From contig JAYOFO010000039.1 in assembly GCA_038117265.1 (NCBI GenBank), positions 1 through 24,569 on the forward strand: DNA of 24,569 bases, read 5' to 3'. The translations under genes were made by a program, and so were the position numbers. The notes under the pieces are model-generated. The model was not told the origin of the DNA. It ran no database searches and saw only the letters and a list, made by a program, of their open reading frames with translations. Source of the stretch: JAYPUG01 sp038117265 (GTDB lineage: Bacteria > Pseudomonadota > Alphaproteobacteria > UBA6615). Every line of letters starts with the position of its first letter. Within the stretch, counting starts at the first letter, position 1. Below, in pieces: positions 14,448 through 22,424 of this stretch.

Positions 14448-15173
14448 TCAGAACATCGAGAGCATGCGCACCGCCCAGTACATGGGCAACGGAAAAGCGA
14501 TCCGCGCACGGTCGCGTGCCAGCCCGCGTGCGATGATACGGGCGGCCCGGTCGCCGTCCATCAGCATCGGCATGACGAAGTCGTTGGCGTCGGTCATCGG
14601 CGAACGCACGAAACCCGGGCAGATCACGTTGATCGCGACTCCCTCGCGCGCATGCGCGCGGCGCAGCCCCTCGCCGTAAAAACGCACGGCCGCCTTGCTC
14701 GCACAATAGGCGGGCGCCGTGTCGAACGCGCGGAAGCTGGCGAGGCTCGCCATCAGCGCGATCTGGCCGCGACCGCGCACGCGCATCCGCTCCAGCGCGG
14801 GTTCCACGGTGTTCACCACCCCGTCGACGTTCGTCGCGAACACTTCGGCGTCGCTGGCGTCGGGTGCGTTTCCCAGCTTGGTCGTTCCTGCCGATATCCC
14901 GGCATTGGCGATCAGCAGGTCGATGGGGCGTGCCGCGTCGCGGCGGGCGATCCAGCCGGACATGGCGGCGCGGTCCGTGACGTCGCCGGGTTCGACCGCG
15001 CACTCGGCACCCGCCTGCACACAATCCGCGGCCACGCGGCCGAGCCGCTCCCGGTTGCGCCCCCCCAGCGAGAGCAGCCGGCCCGGCGCGGCATATTGGC
15101 GCGCCAGGGCCGCGCCGATGCCGCTCGATGCGCCGGTGATGACGAGGTGGGCGGGCGCGGGGATAGGCGGCAT
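14448..15173 (-). CDS. Short-chain dehydrogenase/reductase, second of a tandem pair
   Basis: A 241-residue SDR with the cofactor motif TGASSGIG (13-20), ANAGIS (89-94), and catalytic Ser143, Tyr156 and Lys160 in AYCASKAAV, followed by VICPGFVRSPMTD. The arginine/asparagine after the second strand (LGGRNRERL) suggests NADP(H). The C-terminus is hydrophobic (FPLPMYWAVRMLSMF), as in SDRs tied to lipid or membrane substrates, so peripheral membrane contact is possible. The sequence differs clearly from its neighbour, so the pair is not a recent duplication. ATG at 15173 is chosen; GGAG lies about 7-10 nt upstream. A TTG start at 15224 is possible but unlikely. Substrate unknown. Confidence 0.88.
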   Translation of the reverse strand: MPPIPAPAHLVITGASSGIGAALARQYAAPGRLLSLGGRNRERLGRVAADCVQAGAECAVEPGDVTDRAAMSGWIARRDAARPIDLLIANAGISAGTTKLGNAPDASDAEVFATNVDGVVNTVEPALERMRVRGRGQIALMASLASFRAFDTAPAYCASKAAVRFYGEGLRRAHAREGVAINVICPGFVRSPMTDANDFVMPMLMDGDRAARIIARGLARDRARIAFPLPMYWAVRMLSMF

Positions 15174-15203
15174 CCTTGTGCTCCGGGTCCGGCGCTGCGC
15201 GGC

Positions 15204-15232
15204 TTGTTGGCCCACGGGCGCCAAGCTATAAG
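15204..15232 (+). promoter_or_regulatory. Promoter of yicC-gmk
   Basis: TTGTTG (15204-15209), a 17-nt spacer and TATAAG (15227-15232, five of six to consensus) form the best sigma70-type promoter in the window. Start expected near 15239, about 48 nt before the yicC ATG. Confidence 0.55.
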
Positions 15233-15239
15233 GCCGTCC

Positions 15240-15248
15240 ATGATAGCA
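15240..15248 (-). promoter_or_regulatory. Extended -10 promoter candidate of the SDR pair
   Basis: On the minus strand TGC (15248-15246) followed by TATCAT (15245-15240) is an extended -10 with five of six matches, 67 bp before the SDR start at 15173. It overlaps the expected transcription start of yicC, so the two promoters would compete. Confidence 0.35.
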
Positions 15249-15286
15249 GCAGAACGGCGCGTCGCCGCCGGCGCCGGAACCAGCCC

Positions 15287-16177
15287 ATGACCGTCCGCAG
15301 CATGACCGGGTTCGCCCGCGCCAGCGGCCAGGATGCGCGCTTCGCCTGGACCTGGGAGGCCCGCAGCGTGAACGCCCGCGGGCTCGACGTGCGCTGCCGG
15401 GTGCCGGGCGGATTCGAGGCGGTCGAACAGGCGATCCGTGCCGCGGTCGGCAAACGGTTTCACCGCGGAAATGTGAGCATCGGCCTGTCCATCGAGCGTG
15501 TCGACGGCGCCGAGCAGACCTACCGGGTCAACCGTGCGCTGCTGGAACAGGTGAGTGCGCTGCGCCGCGAACTGGGCGACCTCGTGGACGATTCCCGGCC
15601 CCGCCTCGACGGGCTGCTGTCGATCCGCGGCATGCTGGAACCCGTACCTGACGCCGAGAGCGACGAGGAACGCACCGCACGCGAGCGTGCCATCGCGGCG
15701 ACGGGCGAAGACATGCTCCAGGCGCTCGCCGCGGCGCGGGCCGGAGAAGGCGCGCGTCTCGCGCCGGTTCTCGACGACCATCTGTCGGTGCTGGAGGCTC
15801 TGGTTGGCGAGGCCTCCGAGACGGCCGCGGCACAGCCCGCGGCGCTGCGTGCCCGCCTCGAGGCGCTGGTGGGCGTGTTGCTCGCTGCCGAGCCGCGCCT
15901 GCCGGAGGACAGGCTGGCGCAGGAGGCCGCGTTGCTGGTGGGCAAGGCGGACGTGCGCGAGGAACTCGACCGGCTGCGCGTGCATGTCGGCGCCGCGCGC
16001 GAACTTCTGGACGAGGAGGATGCGATCGGGCGCCGCCTCGATTTCCTGTGCCAGGAGCTGAACCGGGAGGCCAATACGTTGTGCTCGAAGTCCGCCGATG
16101 TCGCGCTGACGCGGGTGGGCCTGGCCATGAAGGCGACGATCGAGCAGTTCCGCGAGCAGATTCAGAACGTCGAGTGA
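15287..16177 (+). CDS. yicC: YicC family endoribonuclease
   Basis: A 296-residue cytosolic protein of the YicC/YloC family. The N-terminal signature (VRSMTGFARA, then WEARSVNARGLDVRCR) and the C-terminal DUF1732 region (REELDRLRVHVGAARELL, RRLDFLCQELNREANTLCSKS, ATIEQFREQIQNVE) are both complete. E. coli YicC has been reported as an endoribonuclease affecting small-RNA stability; the role here is inferred by homology. ATG at 15287 is chosen by the conserved N-terminus; the ribosome-binding site is weak (CGGAA). gmk follows after 11 bp, the standard neighbour across proteobacteria. Confidence 0.95.
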   Translation: MTVRSMTGFARASGQDARFAWTWEARSVNARGLDVRCRVPGGFEAVEQAIRAAVGKRFHRGNVSIGLSIERVDGAEQTYRVNRALLEQVSALRRELGDLVDDSRPRLDGLLSIRGMLEPVPDAESDEERTARERAIAATGEDMLQALAAARAGEGARLAPVLDDHLSVLEALVGEASETAAAQPAALRARLEALVGVLLAAEPRLPEDRLAQEAALLVGKADVREELDRLRVHVGAARELLDEEDAIGRRLDFLCQELNREANTLCSKSADVALTRVGLAMKATIEQFREQIQNVE

Positions 16178-16188
16178 ACGGGGGCGGC

Positions 16189-16833
16189 ATGTCGGGAGAC
16201 GGACTGAGAATCAAGCGGCGGGGCCTGATGCTTGTGCTGTCGTCGCCGTCGGGTGCCGGCAAGACGTCGATTTCGCATGCGCTGCTCAAGGCCGACGACA
16301 ATCTCTCGCTGTCGGTATCCGCGACCACGCGTCCGCGCCGCCCGGGCGAGGTCGACGGCAAGGACTACCGGTTCGTCGGCCGCACCGATTTCGACCTCAT
16401 GGTCAACCGCCAGGAACTTCTCGAATACGCCAAGGTGTTCGACCACTATTACGGAACGCCGCGGGCCCCGGTCGAGGAGGCGCTGGCGGCCGGCCGCGAC
16501 GTGCTGTTCGACATCGACTGGCAGGGCACCCAGCAGCTGGACGAACGCGCGCGTGACGATCTGGTGAGCGTGTTCATCCTGCCGCCATCGACGGCCGAGC
16601 TCGAACGCCGACTCCACACGCGTGCGCAAGACAGCGACGCGGTCATTGCCGACCGCATGGCCAAGGCCACCGACGAGATCACCCACTGGTCGGAGTACGA
16701 TTATGTGGTGGTGAACGAGGATTTCGAGACCAGCGTCACCCAAATCCGTGGGATTCTCGCGGCCGAGCGGCTCAGGCGCGAACGCCAGGAGGGCCTGTCG
16801 GACTTCGTCCGGCTGCTGCGCCAGGGTCGCTAG
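16189..16833 (+). CDS. gmk: Guanylate kinase
   Basis: Phosphorylates GMP to GDP with ATP, essential for GTP, dGTP and (p)ppGpp pools. The 214-residue product has the P-loop SSPSGAGKTS (Lys25), the GMP-binding part with STTRPRRPGEVDGKDYRFV-like residues (here SATTRPRRPGEVDGKDY), FDHYYGTPRAPVEEAL, DVLFDIDWQGTQQL and the lid with RRLHTRAQDS, then YDYVVVNEDFE. ATG at 16189 has GGGGGCGG upstream; the same frame is open into yicC without similarity. The TAG stop shares its CTAG with the stop of a small ORF on the other strand. Confidence 0.97.
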   Translation: MSGDGLRIKRRGLMLVLSSPSGAGKTSISHALLKADDNLSLSVSATTRPRRPGEVDGKDYRFVGRTDFDLMVNRQELLEYAKVFDHYYGTPRAPVEEALAAGRDVLFDIDWQGTQQLDERARDDLVSVFILPPSTAELERRLHTRAQDSDAVIADRMAKATDEITHWSEYDYVVVNEDFETSVTQIRGILAAERLRRERQEGLSDFVRLLRQGR

Positions 16834-17036
16834 CGCGCGCCACCCTTGGACGCGGCTTCCTCGTCCAGAAGCACCGGAAGTTTCCGCAGCGAGTCCTGCC
16901 GGCAGAACGGCAGGCCCAGCCGGGCATATTCCGGCTCGTGGGTGCGGTGGCGAAAGCCGGGAACCGACGCATCGCGTGCGGCTGTGGCCGGTTTCCGGGG
17001 TTCGGACGGGGTCGTGGCGCGTCGCATCAGCTTCAT
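16830..17036 (-). CDS. Small hypothetical protein, last gene of the lpt-surA-rsmA series
   Basis: A 68-residue ORF I do not recognise. It is basic and Pro/Arg-rich at the N-terminus (ATTPSEPRKPATAARDA), with a more ordered second half (HEPEYARLGLPFCRQDSLRKLPVLLDEE). There is no signal peptide or membrane helix and only one Cys. Third codon positions are strongly G/C, like the neighbours, which supports coding. ATG at 17036 is placed 25 bp after rsmA ends; an in-frame ATG at 17072 would overlap rsmA by 11 bp. Neither has a strong ribosome-binding site. Its TAG stop and that of gmk use the same CTAG (16830-16833). It might be a lineage-specific protein or a chance ORF. Confidence 0.5.
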   Translation of the reverse strand: MKLMRRATTPSEPRKPATAARDASVPGFRHRTHEPEYARLGLPFCRQDSLRKLPVLLDEEAASKGGAR

Positions 17037-17061
17037 GGCGGCCAGCGTCGCACCGCCACGC

Positions 17062-17901
17062 TCAGGACGCAACGCCGCCGGCTTCCATCGCGCGTGCGAT
17101 CGCGCAGAATTGTTCGATGCTCAGCTCCTCGGCGCGGGCCTCCTCGGGAATGCCCAGCGCGCCGAGAAGTTCGGCGCCGCCGATGGCCGACAGGGAGCGG
17201 CGCAGCATCTTGCGGCGCTGACCGAAGGCGGCGCGCGTGACGGTTTCGAGCACCGTGCGCTGCGCGGGCGCCAGGGGGCGGGCGCGCACGGTCAGGTTGA
17301 TGACGGCGGAGGTGATATTAGGCGGCGGGACGAAGGCGGCGGCGGGGATGTCGAACATGACACGCGCTTCGCAGAGCCATTGCGCCATGACCGAGAGGCG
17401 TCCGTAGGCCTTCGTTCCCCGCGTCGCGACTATGCGCTCCGCGACCTCCTTCTGGAACATGAGCGTGAAGCCGAGCCAGGCGTCGGCCTGCACCAGCCAG
17501 TTGAGCAGCATCTGGGTGCCGGCGTTGTAGGGCAGGTTGGCGACGATCCGGCGCGGCGCCGGGGCGATCCGGGTGGCGTCGATGCTCAGCGCGTCGCCCT
17601 CGACGACCGTGAGCCGCCCCTCGGCCATCCCGGCGAGTTCGCGCAACGCCGCAACCGCGCGGAGATCGCGCTCGATCGCGTAGACGTGGCGCGCGCCGCT
17701 CTCGAGCAAGGCCCGGGTCAGGCCTCCGGGGCCCGCACCCACCTCGACCACGTTGATGCCCGACAGGTCACCCGCGGCCGAGACCACGCGGCGTGTCAGG
17801 TTGAGATCGAACAGGAAGTGCTGGCCGAGCGATTTCTGGGCTGCGATTCCGTGCCGCGCGACGATCTCGCGCAGCGGCGGCAGGCGGTCGGCGTCAAACA
17901 C
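17062..17901 (-). CDS. rsmA: 16S rRNA (adenine1518-N6/adenine1519-N6)-dimethyltransferase
   Basis: Dimethylates two adjacent adenines in the 3'-terminal hairpin of 16S rRNA late in 30S assembly, using S-adenosylmethionine. The 279-residue product has KSLGQHFLFD, SAM motif I VVEVGAGPGGLTRALLE (about 51-67), AIERD, VEGDALSID and the catalytic NLPYN (122-126), with FQKEVAERI later. The start is GTG at 17901, which overlaps the surA end by 8 bp and implies coupling. In many proteobacteria pdxA lies between surA and this gene; here there is no room for it. Confidence 0.96.
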   Translation of the reverse strand: MFDADRLPPLREIVARHGIAAQKSLGQHFLFDLNLTRRVVSAAGDLSGINVVEVGAGPGGLTRALLESGARHVYAIERDLRAVAALRELAGMAEGRLTVVEGDALSIDATRIAPAPRRIVANLPYNAGTQMLLNWLVQADAWLGFTLMFQKEVAERIVATRGTKAYGRLSVMAQWLCEARVMFDIPAAAFVPPPNITSAVINLTVRARPLAPAQRTVLETVTRAAFGQRRKMLRRSLSAIGGAELLGALGIPEEARAEELSIEQFCAIARAMEAGGVAS

Positions 17902-19186
17902 GCAGGTCGACGAAGGCGGTGCGCCGCAGATCGCGCAGATAGCGGCGTGACAACATGTCGGCGCGCTCGCGGCGCAGCGTCCGGCGGATTTCCTCCCGGT
18001 CGGGGCCGAGCTCCTCCTGGCGGTCGCAGATCATCAGCACCTGGAATCCGTCGGCGTTGCGGATCGGCGCGCTGGCCTGACCGATCGGCAGGCTTGCCGC
18101 GACCTGGCGCAATTGCTGGTTGAGATCGTTGAGCTTGAACGATGCCGACTGGGCCGGCTGCGGGGTGCCGGCTTCCTCGGCCGCCTTGGTGAAGTCGGCG
18201 CAGCCGCGCACCGTCGAGGCGATGGTGCGGGCAGTCTGCTGCTGTGCATCGACTTCGGCCTGCGGGGCGCCGTCGGGTACGGCCAGGAGCATTTGCCGCA
18301 GCGTTACGTTCCGCTCACCGGGGTCGGGGGGCTCGTTGGTGCGCTGCTCAATCAGGAAGACAATCTGCACGCCTTCCGGAACCACGACCGGGTCCGAGAC
18401 CTGGCCGGGCGCGATTTCCTTCAGGACACCATCGACGGCGGGCCCCAGTTCGCCCAGGCGGATCCAGCCGATTTCGCCGCCCGCGGCCGCGGTCGCGCTC
18501 TTTGAGAACTGCCGTGCGACGGAACTGAAGTCCGCGCCGCTCCGGATCTGTTCGACCAGGCGCAGGCCCAGCGCGCGGATGTCGGGCGCGTCGACGGGGT
18601 TGTCGACCGGCAGCAGGATTTCGGCGATCCGCAATTCCGTGACGCCCTGGCTTGCCGCGATCCGCGCAACGACGGAGTCGATATCCTCCTCGCCGATCTC
18701 GATCTGCGGGATCACGGTTCGCGAGAGCAGTTTCTGCCACAAGATATTGGACCGAATCTGTTCGATCGCGGCCTCGCGCGAAATCTGTTGCTGATCGAGA
18801 AGTCCTTCGAATCCGCCGCTGGGAAGCCCGTTCGCGCGTTCGATGCGTCCGATCGCGTCATCGATCTCGCCCGTGCTGACGCTGATGTTGAGGCGGCGCG
18901 CCTCTTGGTTCTGCAGCGCCTCGTCGATCAATCCGCGCAGCACCTGCGGCGCGATGCGCTGGACGGTCTCCGGGGTGTTCGGCAAGCCGGAGGACACGAT
19001 CAGCAGGCGCACGCGCTGCTGTACGTCGAATACGGAGATCACCTCTTCGTTGACGACGGCGGCGATGCGCTGGACGTCCTGTGCTCCGGCGCCCGACAAG
19101 GCAGCGGAGGCCGCAAGCACGGAGATCGCGACGGCGAGCGTGCGGGCGAAACCGGGGATTCCTGATCTGATTCGAAGTGTGCGCAT
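17894..19186 (-). CDS. surA: Periplasmic chaperone / peptidyl-prolyl isomerase SurA
   Basis: Escorts unfolded outer-membrane proteins, including LptD, through the periplasm. The 430-residue product has a signal peptide (residues 1 to about 35, hydrophobic core TLAVAISVLAASAALSGAG, likely cut before QDVQ), the SurA N-terminal domain (IAAVVNEEVISVFDVQQR to about 170) and a parvulin domain (about 175-280; ELRIAEILLP, GGEIGWIRLGEL, DPVVVPEGVQIVFLIEQR). A second parvulin-like region (about 285-400) is degenerate but ends in the expected GFQVLMICDR. ATG at 19186 abuts the lptD stop with no gap. Cotranscription with lptD, a known client, is functionally coherent. Confidence 0.93.
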   Translation of the reverse strand: MRTLRIRSGIPGFARTLAVAISVLAASAALSGAGAQDVQRIAAVVNEEVISVFDVQQRVRLLIVSSGLPNTPETVQRIAPQVLRGLIDEALQNQEARRLNISVSTGEIDDAIGRIERANGLPSGGFEGLLDQQQISREAAIEQIRSNILWQKLLSRTVIPQIEIGEEDIDSVVARIAASQGVTELRIAEILLPVDNPVDAPDIRALGLRLVEQIRSGADFSSVARQFSKSATAAAGGEIGWIRLGELGPAVDGVLKEIAPGQVSDPVVVPEGVQIVFLIEQRTNEPPDPGERNVTLRQMLLAVPDGAPQAEVDAQQQTARTIASTVRGCADFTKAAEEAGTPQPAQSASFKLNDLNQQLRQVAASLPIGQASAPIRNADGFQVLMICDRQEELGPDREEIRRTLRRERADMLSRRYLRDLRRTAFVDLRV

Positions 19187-21319
19187 CTAGAAAACGGAGG
19201 ATCCAAACTGTCCTAGGCTCTTCAGCGTGATCCGGAAGGTCAGCGCCTCGACGGGCGGAATGTCCCGGTCGCGCGTGAAGTTGCGGCTGTATTCTAATTC
19301 GAAATTCATACAATCGCACTCGTACACCAGGGAGCCACCGTAAGACAGTGTGCCTCCGCCCGATGTCACGTCGCGTCGGGTCTGGATTCGGGCCCGCCAG
19401 CGATCGGTGATCTGCGAGGTCAGGCCGGCTAGGACTTCTTCGCGGTCCTCGTTGAATTCAGAGGTCTGGTCGAAGAACACATAATCCAGATCGAGCTTCA
19501 GCGCGCGCGGTCCGAAGACCGTCGAGACTTCGTTTAGCCGTGCGCGGAACGATCCGTGGTCGAAGCGGGTCTTGTAGAGAAGGTCGAAGAACCGGTTCGG
19601 CGTGATCTGCAGGCTGGCGACGATATCTGACAGCTGGTCGTCGAGACCGGTGGCGGAATCGAACGGGCTTGAGTCCCGGAACCTGTAGGACTGTCCGACG
19701 ACGAATGTCGTGCTGCCACCGTTGTCTCCGAAATATCCGGTCCGCAGACCATAGACGGCGCGTTGACCGCCCTCGACCCGGTCGCGGCCGGAGAACCGAT
19801 TCTCGCTGAAGAGGTTCGTTTCGTCGAACGCGACGCTCAGGCTGTCCTCGTTGGGAATCTTATCGGGATTGCCGCCATTCGGCGCCAGCACCAGCGCGGT
19901 CAACGGCTCGATGACCTGGCTGCTGGTGCCGGCCCGCCGGACCCACGGGTAGCGCCAGCTGAGCATCGCTTGCGGAAACAATCGCCCCGTGATGCCGGAC
20001 TGTGTTCGGCCATTCGCCGCGACGTCGTCGACATGGTACGCATCGCCCTGTAGCGACGTGCGAAAGCTGGTGATCGTGCCGTAACTGTCGGTGTGGGACA
20101 GTTGCCATCCCGGAGTAAGACTGATTCGCTGACTCGATGCGCCATTGTCGCGCGTCAGGCCGCGCAGGTTGGCGCCGAGCGTCGGCATGCCGCCGAAGCT
20201 GCCCGGCTCGGCGACGAAGTTGTAGTCGAGATTGGGCAGCAACACTGGTATCTCGTCCTGCTTGTCGCTCGCACGCAGGCCCTGGAAATAGTAACCCTCG
20301 GCAACCCCATAGGTGCGCGATCCGAATCCTTCGACGAAGGCGCGACTGGTCAGGGTGTTCTCGGAGGAAAAGCCGTAGCGACGCTTGTAAGTGTCGTCGC
20401 TCGCCGCGTTCACATCGGCTCCCCAGCGCCAAATATCGTCGATCGCGAAACGCGTGGTCGAGGCGATATAGCCGCGAATCCGTTTGTCGGTGCTCTGGTG
20501 ATCGTCGCGGGTGGTCGATATCCGGGTTTCGTGCTCTCCGTCCGCGAATCGTTGGCGGTAGCGACCGGTCAGCACCGGCGCCTGGCCGGAGGAGATGACC
20601 GGGTCGAAAAGCAGATCCTTGTCCCTGTCGATCGCCCAGAAATACGGGACGGCGACCGAGGTGCCGTTCAGGTTGGAGGCGCCGAAGGTGGGTGTCAGGA
20701 AACCGGTCTGGCGCGTCACGCTGGGGTCGGGATGGCTGAGATAGGGGGTGTATGCGACGGGAACCCCGAGGAATTCGAGTGTCGCGTCGCGATATACGAC
20801 CTCGCGCGCCTCGGCATCGTGCACGACCTTGCGCGCCTTGACCTGCCAGAGCGGCTCGTCGTCGAAGCCGGTGCAATCGCGGCACGGCGAGTAGGCCGCG
20901 CGGGTCAGTTCCGTCTTGACGCCTCCGCGTCGCTGGGCGTTGACGGCCACCAGCCGCGAATCGTCGTTCAGCAGCATGCGGAAGCCCCGCAGAAAGCCCT
21001 CGCGCATTTCGGCGGTCAGTTCGGCAAACTCGGCGAACAGGACCTCGCCCGTGGGCTCCAGCAGCACCACGTTGCCGCTTGCGGTGACGATGTCGTCGCG
21101 CTGGTTGTAGCTCACGGCGTCGGCGTGCAGGACGCGATCGCCCTGTACCAGCTCGACATTGCCGCGTGCCGTCGCCGTGCCCAGGTCCTCGTCGAACGAC
21201 AGCTCGTCGGCCGTCAGCAGAACCGGGTCGTCGGTGGTGCCGGTTTGCGCCAGTGCGCCCGTCGCGAAACACACGGCGATTAGGAACGCGCTGGCTGCCA
21301 GCATGCGGCGGAAACGCAT
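19187..21319 (-). CDS. lptD: LPS-assembly protein LptD, outer-membrane translocon
   Basis: Outer-membrane beta-barrel that, with the LptE lipoprotein, inserts lipopolysaccharide into the outer leaflet. It has 710 residues: a signal peptide (about 1-24, ending ALA|QT), an N-terminal jellyroll homologous to LptA (about 33-130; LLTADELSFDEDLGTATARG) and a C-terminal barrel with alternating aromatic strands ending in phenylalanine (SSVF). Two cysteine pairs are visible, C146/C149 (SPCRDCTG) and C668/C670 (ECDCMNF); disulfides between the N- and C-terminal parts are needed for LptD maturation in E. coli. ATG at 21319 overlaps the lptG stop by one base (TGATG); the frame stays open upstream inside lptG but lacks a signal peptide there. 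Confidence 0.95.
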   Translation of the reverse strand: MRFRRMLAASAFLIAVCFATGALAQTGTTDDPVLLTADELSFDEDLGTATARGNVELVQGDRVLHADAVSYNQRDDIVTASGNVVLLEPTGEVLFAEFAELTAEMREGFLRGFRMLLNDDSRLVAVNAQRRGGVKTELTRAAYSPCRDCTGFDDEPLWQVKARKVVHDAEAREVVYRDATLEFLGVPVAYTPYLSHPDPSVTRQTGFLTPTFGASNLNGTSVAVPYFWAIDRDKDLLFDPVISSGQAPVLTGRYRQRFADGEHETRISTTRDDHQSTDKRIRGYIASTTRFAIDDIWRWGADVNAASDDTYKRRYGFSSENTLTSRAFVEGFGSRTYGVAEGYYFQGLRASDKQDEIPVLLPNLDYNFVAEPGSFGGMPTLGANLRGLTRDNGASSQRISLTPGWQLSHTDSYGTITSFRTSLQGDAYHVDDVAANGRTQSGITGRLFPQAMLSWRYPWVRRAGTSSQVIEPLTALVLAPNGGNPDKIPNEDSLSVAFDETNLFSENRFSGRDRVEGGQRAVYGLRTGYFGDNGGSTTFVVGQSYRFRDSSPFDSATGLDDQLSDIVASLQITPNRFFDLLYKTRFDHGSFRARLNEVSTVFGPRALKLDLDYVFFDQTSEFNEDREEVLAGLTSQITDRWRARIQTRRDVTSGGGTLSYGGSLVYECDCMNFELEYSRNFTRDRDIPPVEALTFRITLKSLGQFGSSVF

Positions 21320-22419
21320 CACCCGTCTTCCAGATGCAGCAGCATGGCGAGCCCGGCCATCATGCAGATTCCCGCAGGTGTCCACGCGGCGAGCGCAACG
21401 GGGACGTTCGCACCCTGGCCGAGCACCTGCACCACGTTCGTCATCAGGAAGAGCAGGAAGCCGGTGAGAATTCCCGCGGAAACGAGAAGCACGATTCCGC
21501 CGCGCCGCGTCAGGCGCAGCGAGAATGTTGCCGCGATCAGCACCATAGCCGCCAGCAGGACCGGTTCCGCGAGCAACGCATGGAATTGCAACTGGTGGGC
21601 ACGCGGCGAGAAGCCCGCCTCCTCGAGAACCTTGATGAAGCGCGGCAGGTTCCAGAACGACACCGTCTCGGGGCTGGCGAAGCTTTCCTGGATATTGTCG
21701 GCGGTCAGATCGGTCGCGATTTTGTGGTCGGTCAGGAACACGCCGGCATGTCCCGGTCGGGTCAGCCAGGCGTCCTTCAGTTGCCAAAGCCCGTCCTCGA
21801 GCAGCGCCGACTTGGCGTCGATGCGGGCAACGAAGCGATCGTCGCCGGCGAATTCGAACACGATCACCTGCTCGAAACGCAGCTCGTCGGGCTGCAGCCG
21901 GGCCGCGTGGATCACGATCTGGCCGTTGCCGTCGAGCTCGTTCTGGCGCAGCCAAATCCCCTCGGTCGATACGGCAAGCAACGACGAACGTCCCGTCAGA
22001 TAGCGCCCTTCGAGCTCCTCGAACTGCGACAGCAGCACGGACGAAATCGGGTTCATCACGCCGATGTTGATGGCTCCCAGAACGAGCGCCGCACCGATGG
22101 CCGGCGTCAGGAACTGCCACACCGAGACACCGGCGGCGCGGACCACCACCAGCTCGTGGTTACGGGTCAGCTTGAGGAAGGTGAAAATTCCGCCGAACAT
22201 CACGGCAAACGGCACCGCCTCCTGCGCCAGGAACGGCGTGCGCAACAGGGTCATGCTGGTGATGATACCGAAGGTCGCATCCGGCCGGCCGCTGCCGCGG
22301 CGCAGCAGCTCGACGGCGTCGACCAGCACGATGACGGCGACCATCGTGACGCACATGATAGAGAACCAGATCAGGTACTGGCGCAGGATGTAGAACGTTA
22401 TGGTGCGCGAAAAGTTCAC
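21319..22419 (-). CDS. lptG: LPS export permease LptG
   Basis: One of the two transmembrane subunits of LptB2FG, which extracts lipopolysaccharide from the inner membrane. The 366-residue YjgP/YjgQ-family protein has N-terminal helices (YLIWFSIMCVTMVAVIVLVDAVE, then VPFAVMFGGIFTFLKL with NHELVVVRAAGVS and WQFLTPAIGAALVLGAI), a periplasmic beta-jellyroll in the middle and a C-terminal helix group (LLAAMVLIAATFSL, GGIVLLVSAGILTGFLLFLM, VPVALAAWTPAGICMMAGL). The start is GTG at 22419, 5 nt after the lptF stop, with no clear ribosome-binding site, so it probably relies on ribosomes from lptF. The order lptF-lptG-lptD distinguishes it as LptG. Confidence 0.94.
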   Translation of the reverse strand: MNFSRTITFYILRQYLIWFSIMCVTMVAVIVLVDAVELLRRGSGRPDATFGIITSMTLLRTPFLAQEAVPFAVMFGGIFTFLKLTRNHELVVVRAAGVSVWQFLTPAIGAALVLGAINIGVMNPISSVLLSQFEELEGRYLTGRSSLLAVSTEGIWLRQNELDGNGQIVIHAARLQPDELRFEQVIVFEFAGDDRFVARIDAKSALLEDGLWQLKDAWLTRPGHAGVFLTDHKIATDLTADNIQESFASPETVSFWNLPRFIKVLEEAGFSPRAHQLQFHALLAEPVLLAAMVLIAATFSLRLTRRGGIVLLVSAGILTGFLLFLMTNVVQVLGQGANVPVALAAWTPAGICMMAGLAMLLHLEDG

Positions 22420-22424
22420 GTGCG

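Noticed and set aside
14434..15024. Extension of the first SDR frame across the second SDR gene (a 463-codon fusion)
   Set aside because: The SDR Rossmann motif and a strong ribosome-binding site start at 14433; the upstream part is out of frame with the real second SDR.
20093..21283. Plus-strand ORF of 396 codons opposite lptD
   Set aside because: Antisense to a complete lptD with signal peptide and barrel; no family features.
21320..22120. N-terminal extension of the lptD frame through lptG
   Set aside because: This part is the third reading frame of lptG. The ATG at 21319 begins a proper signal peptide and overlaps the lptG stop as TGATG.
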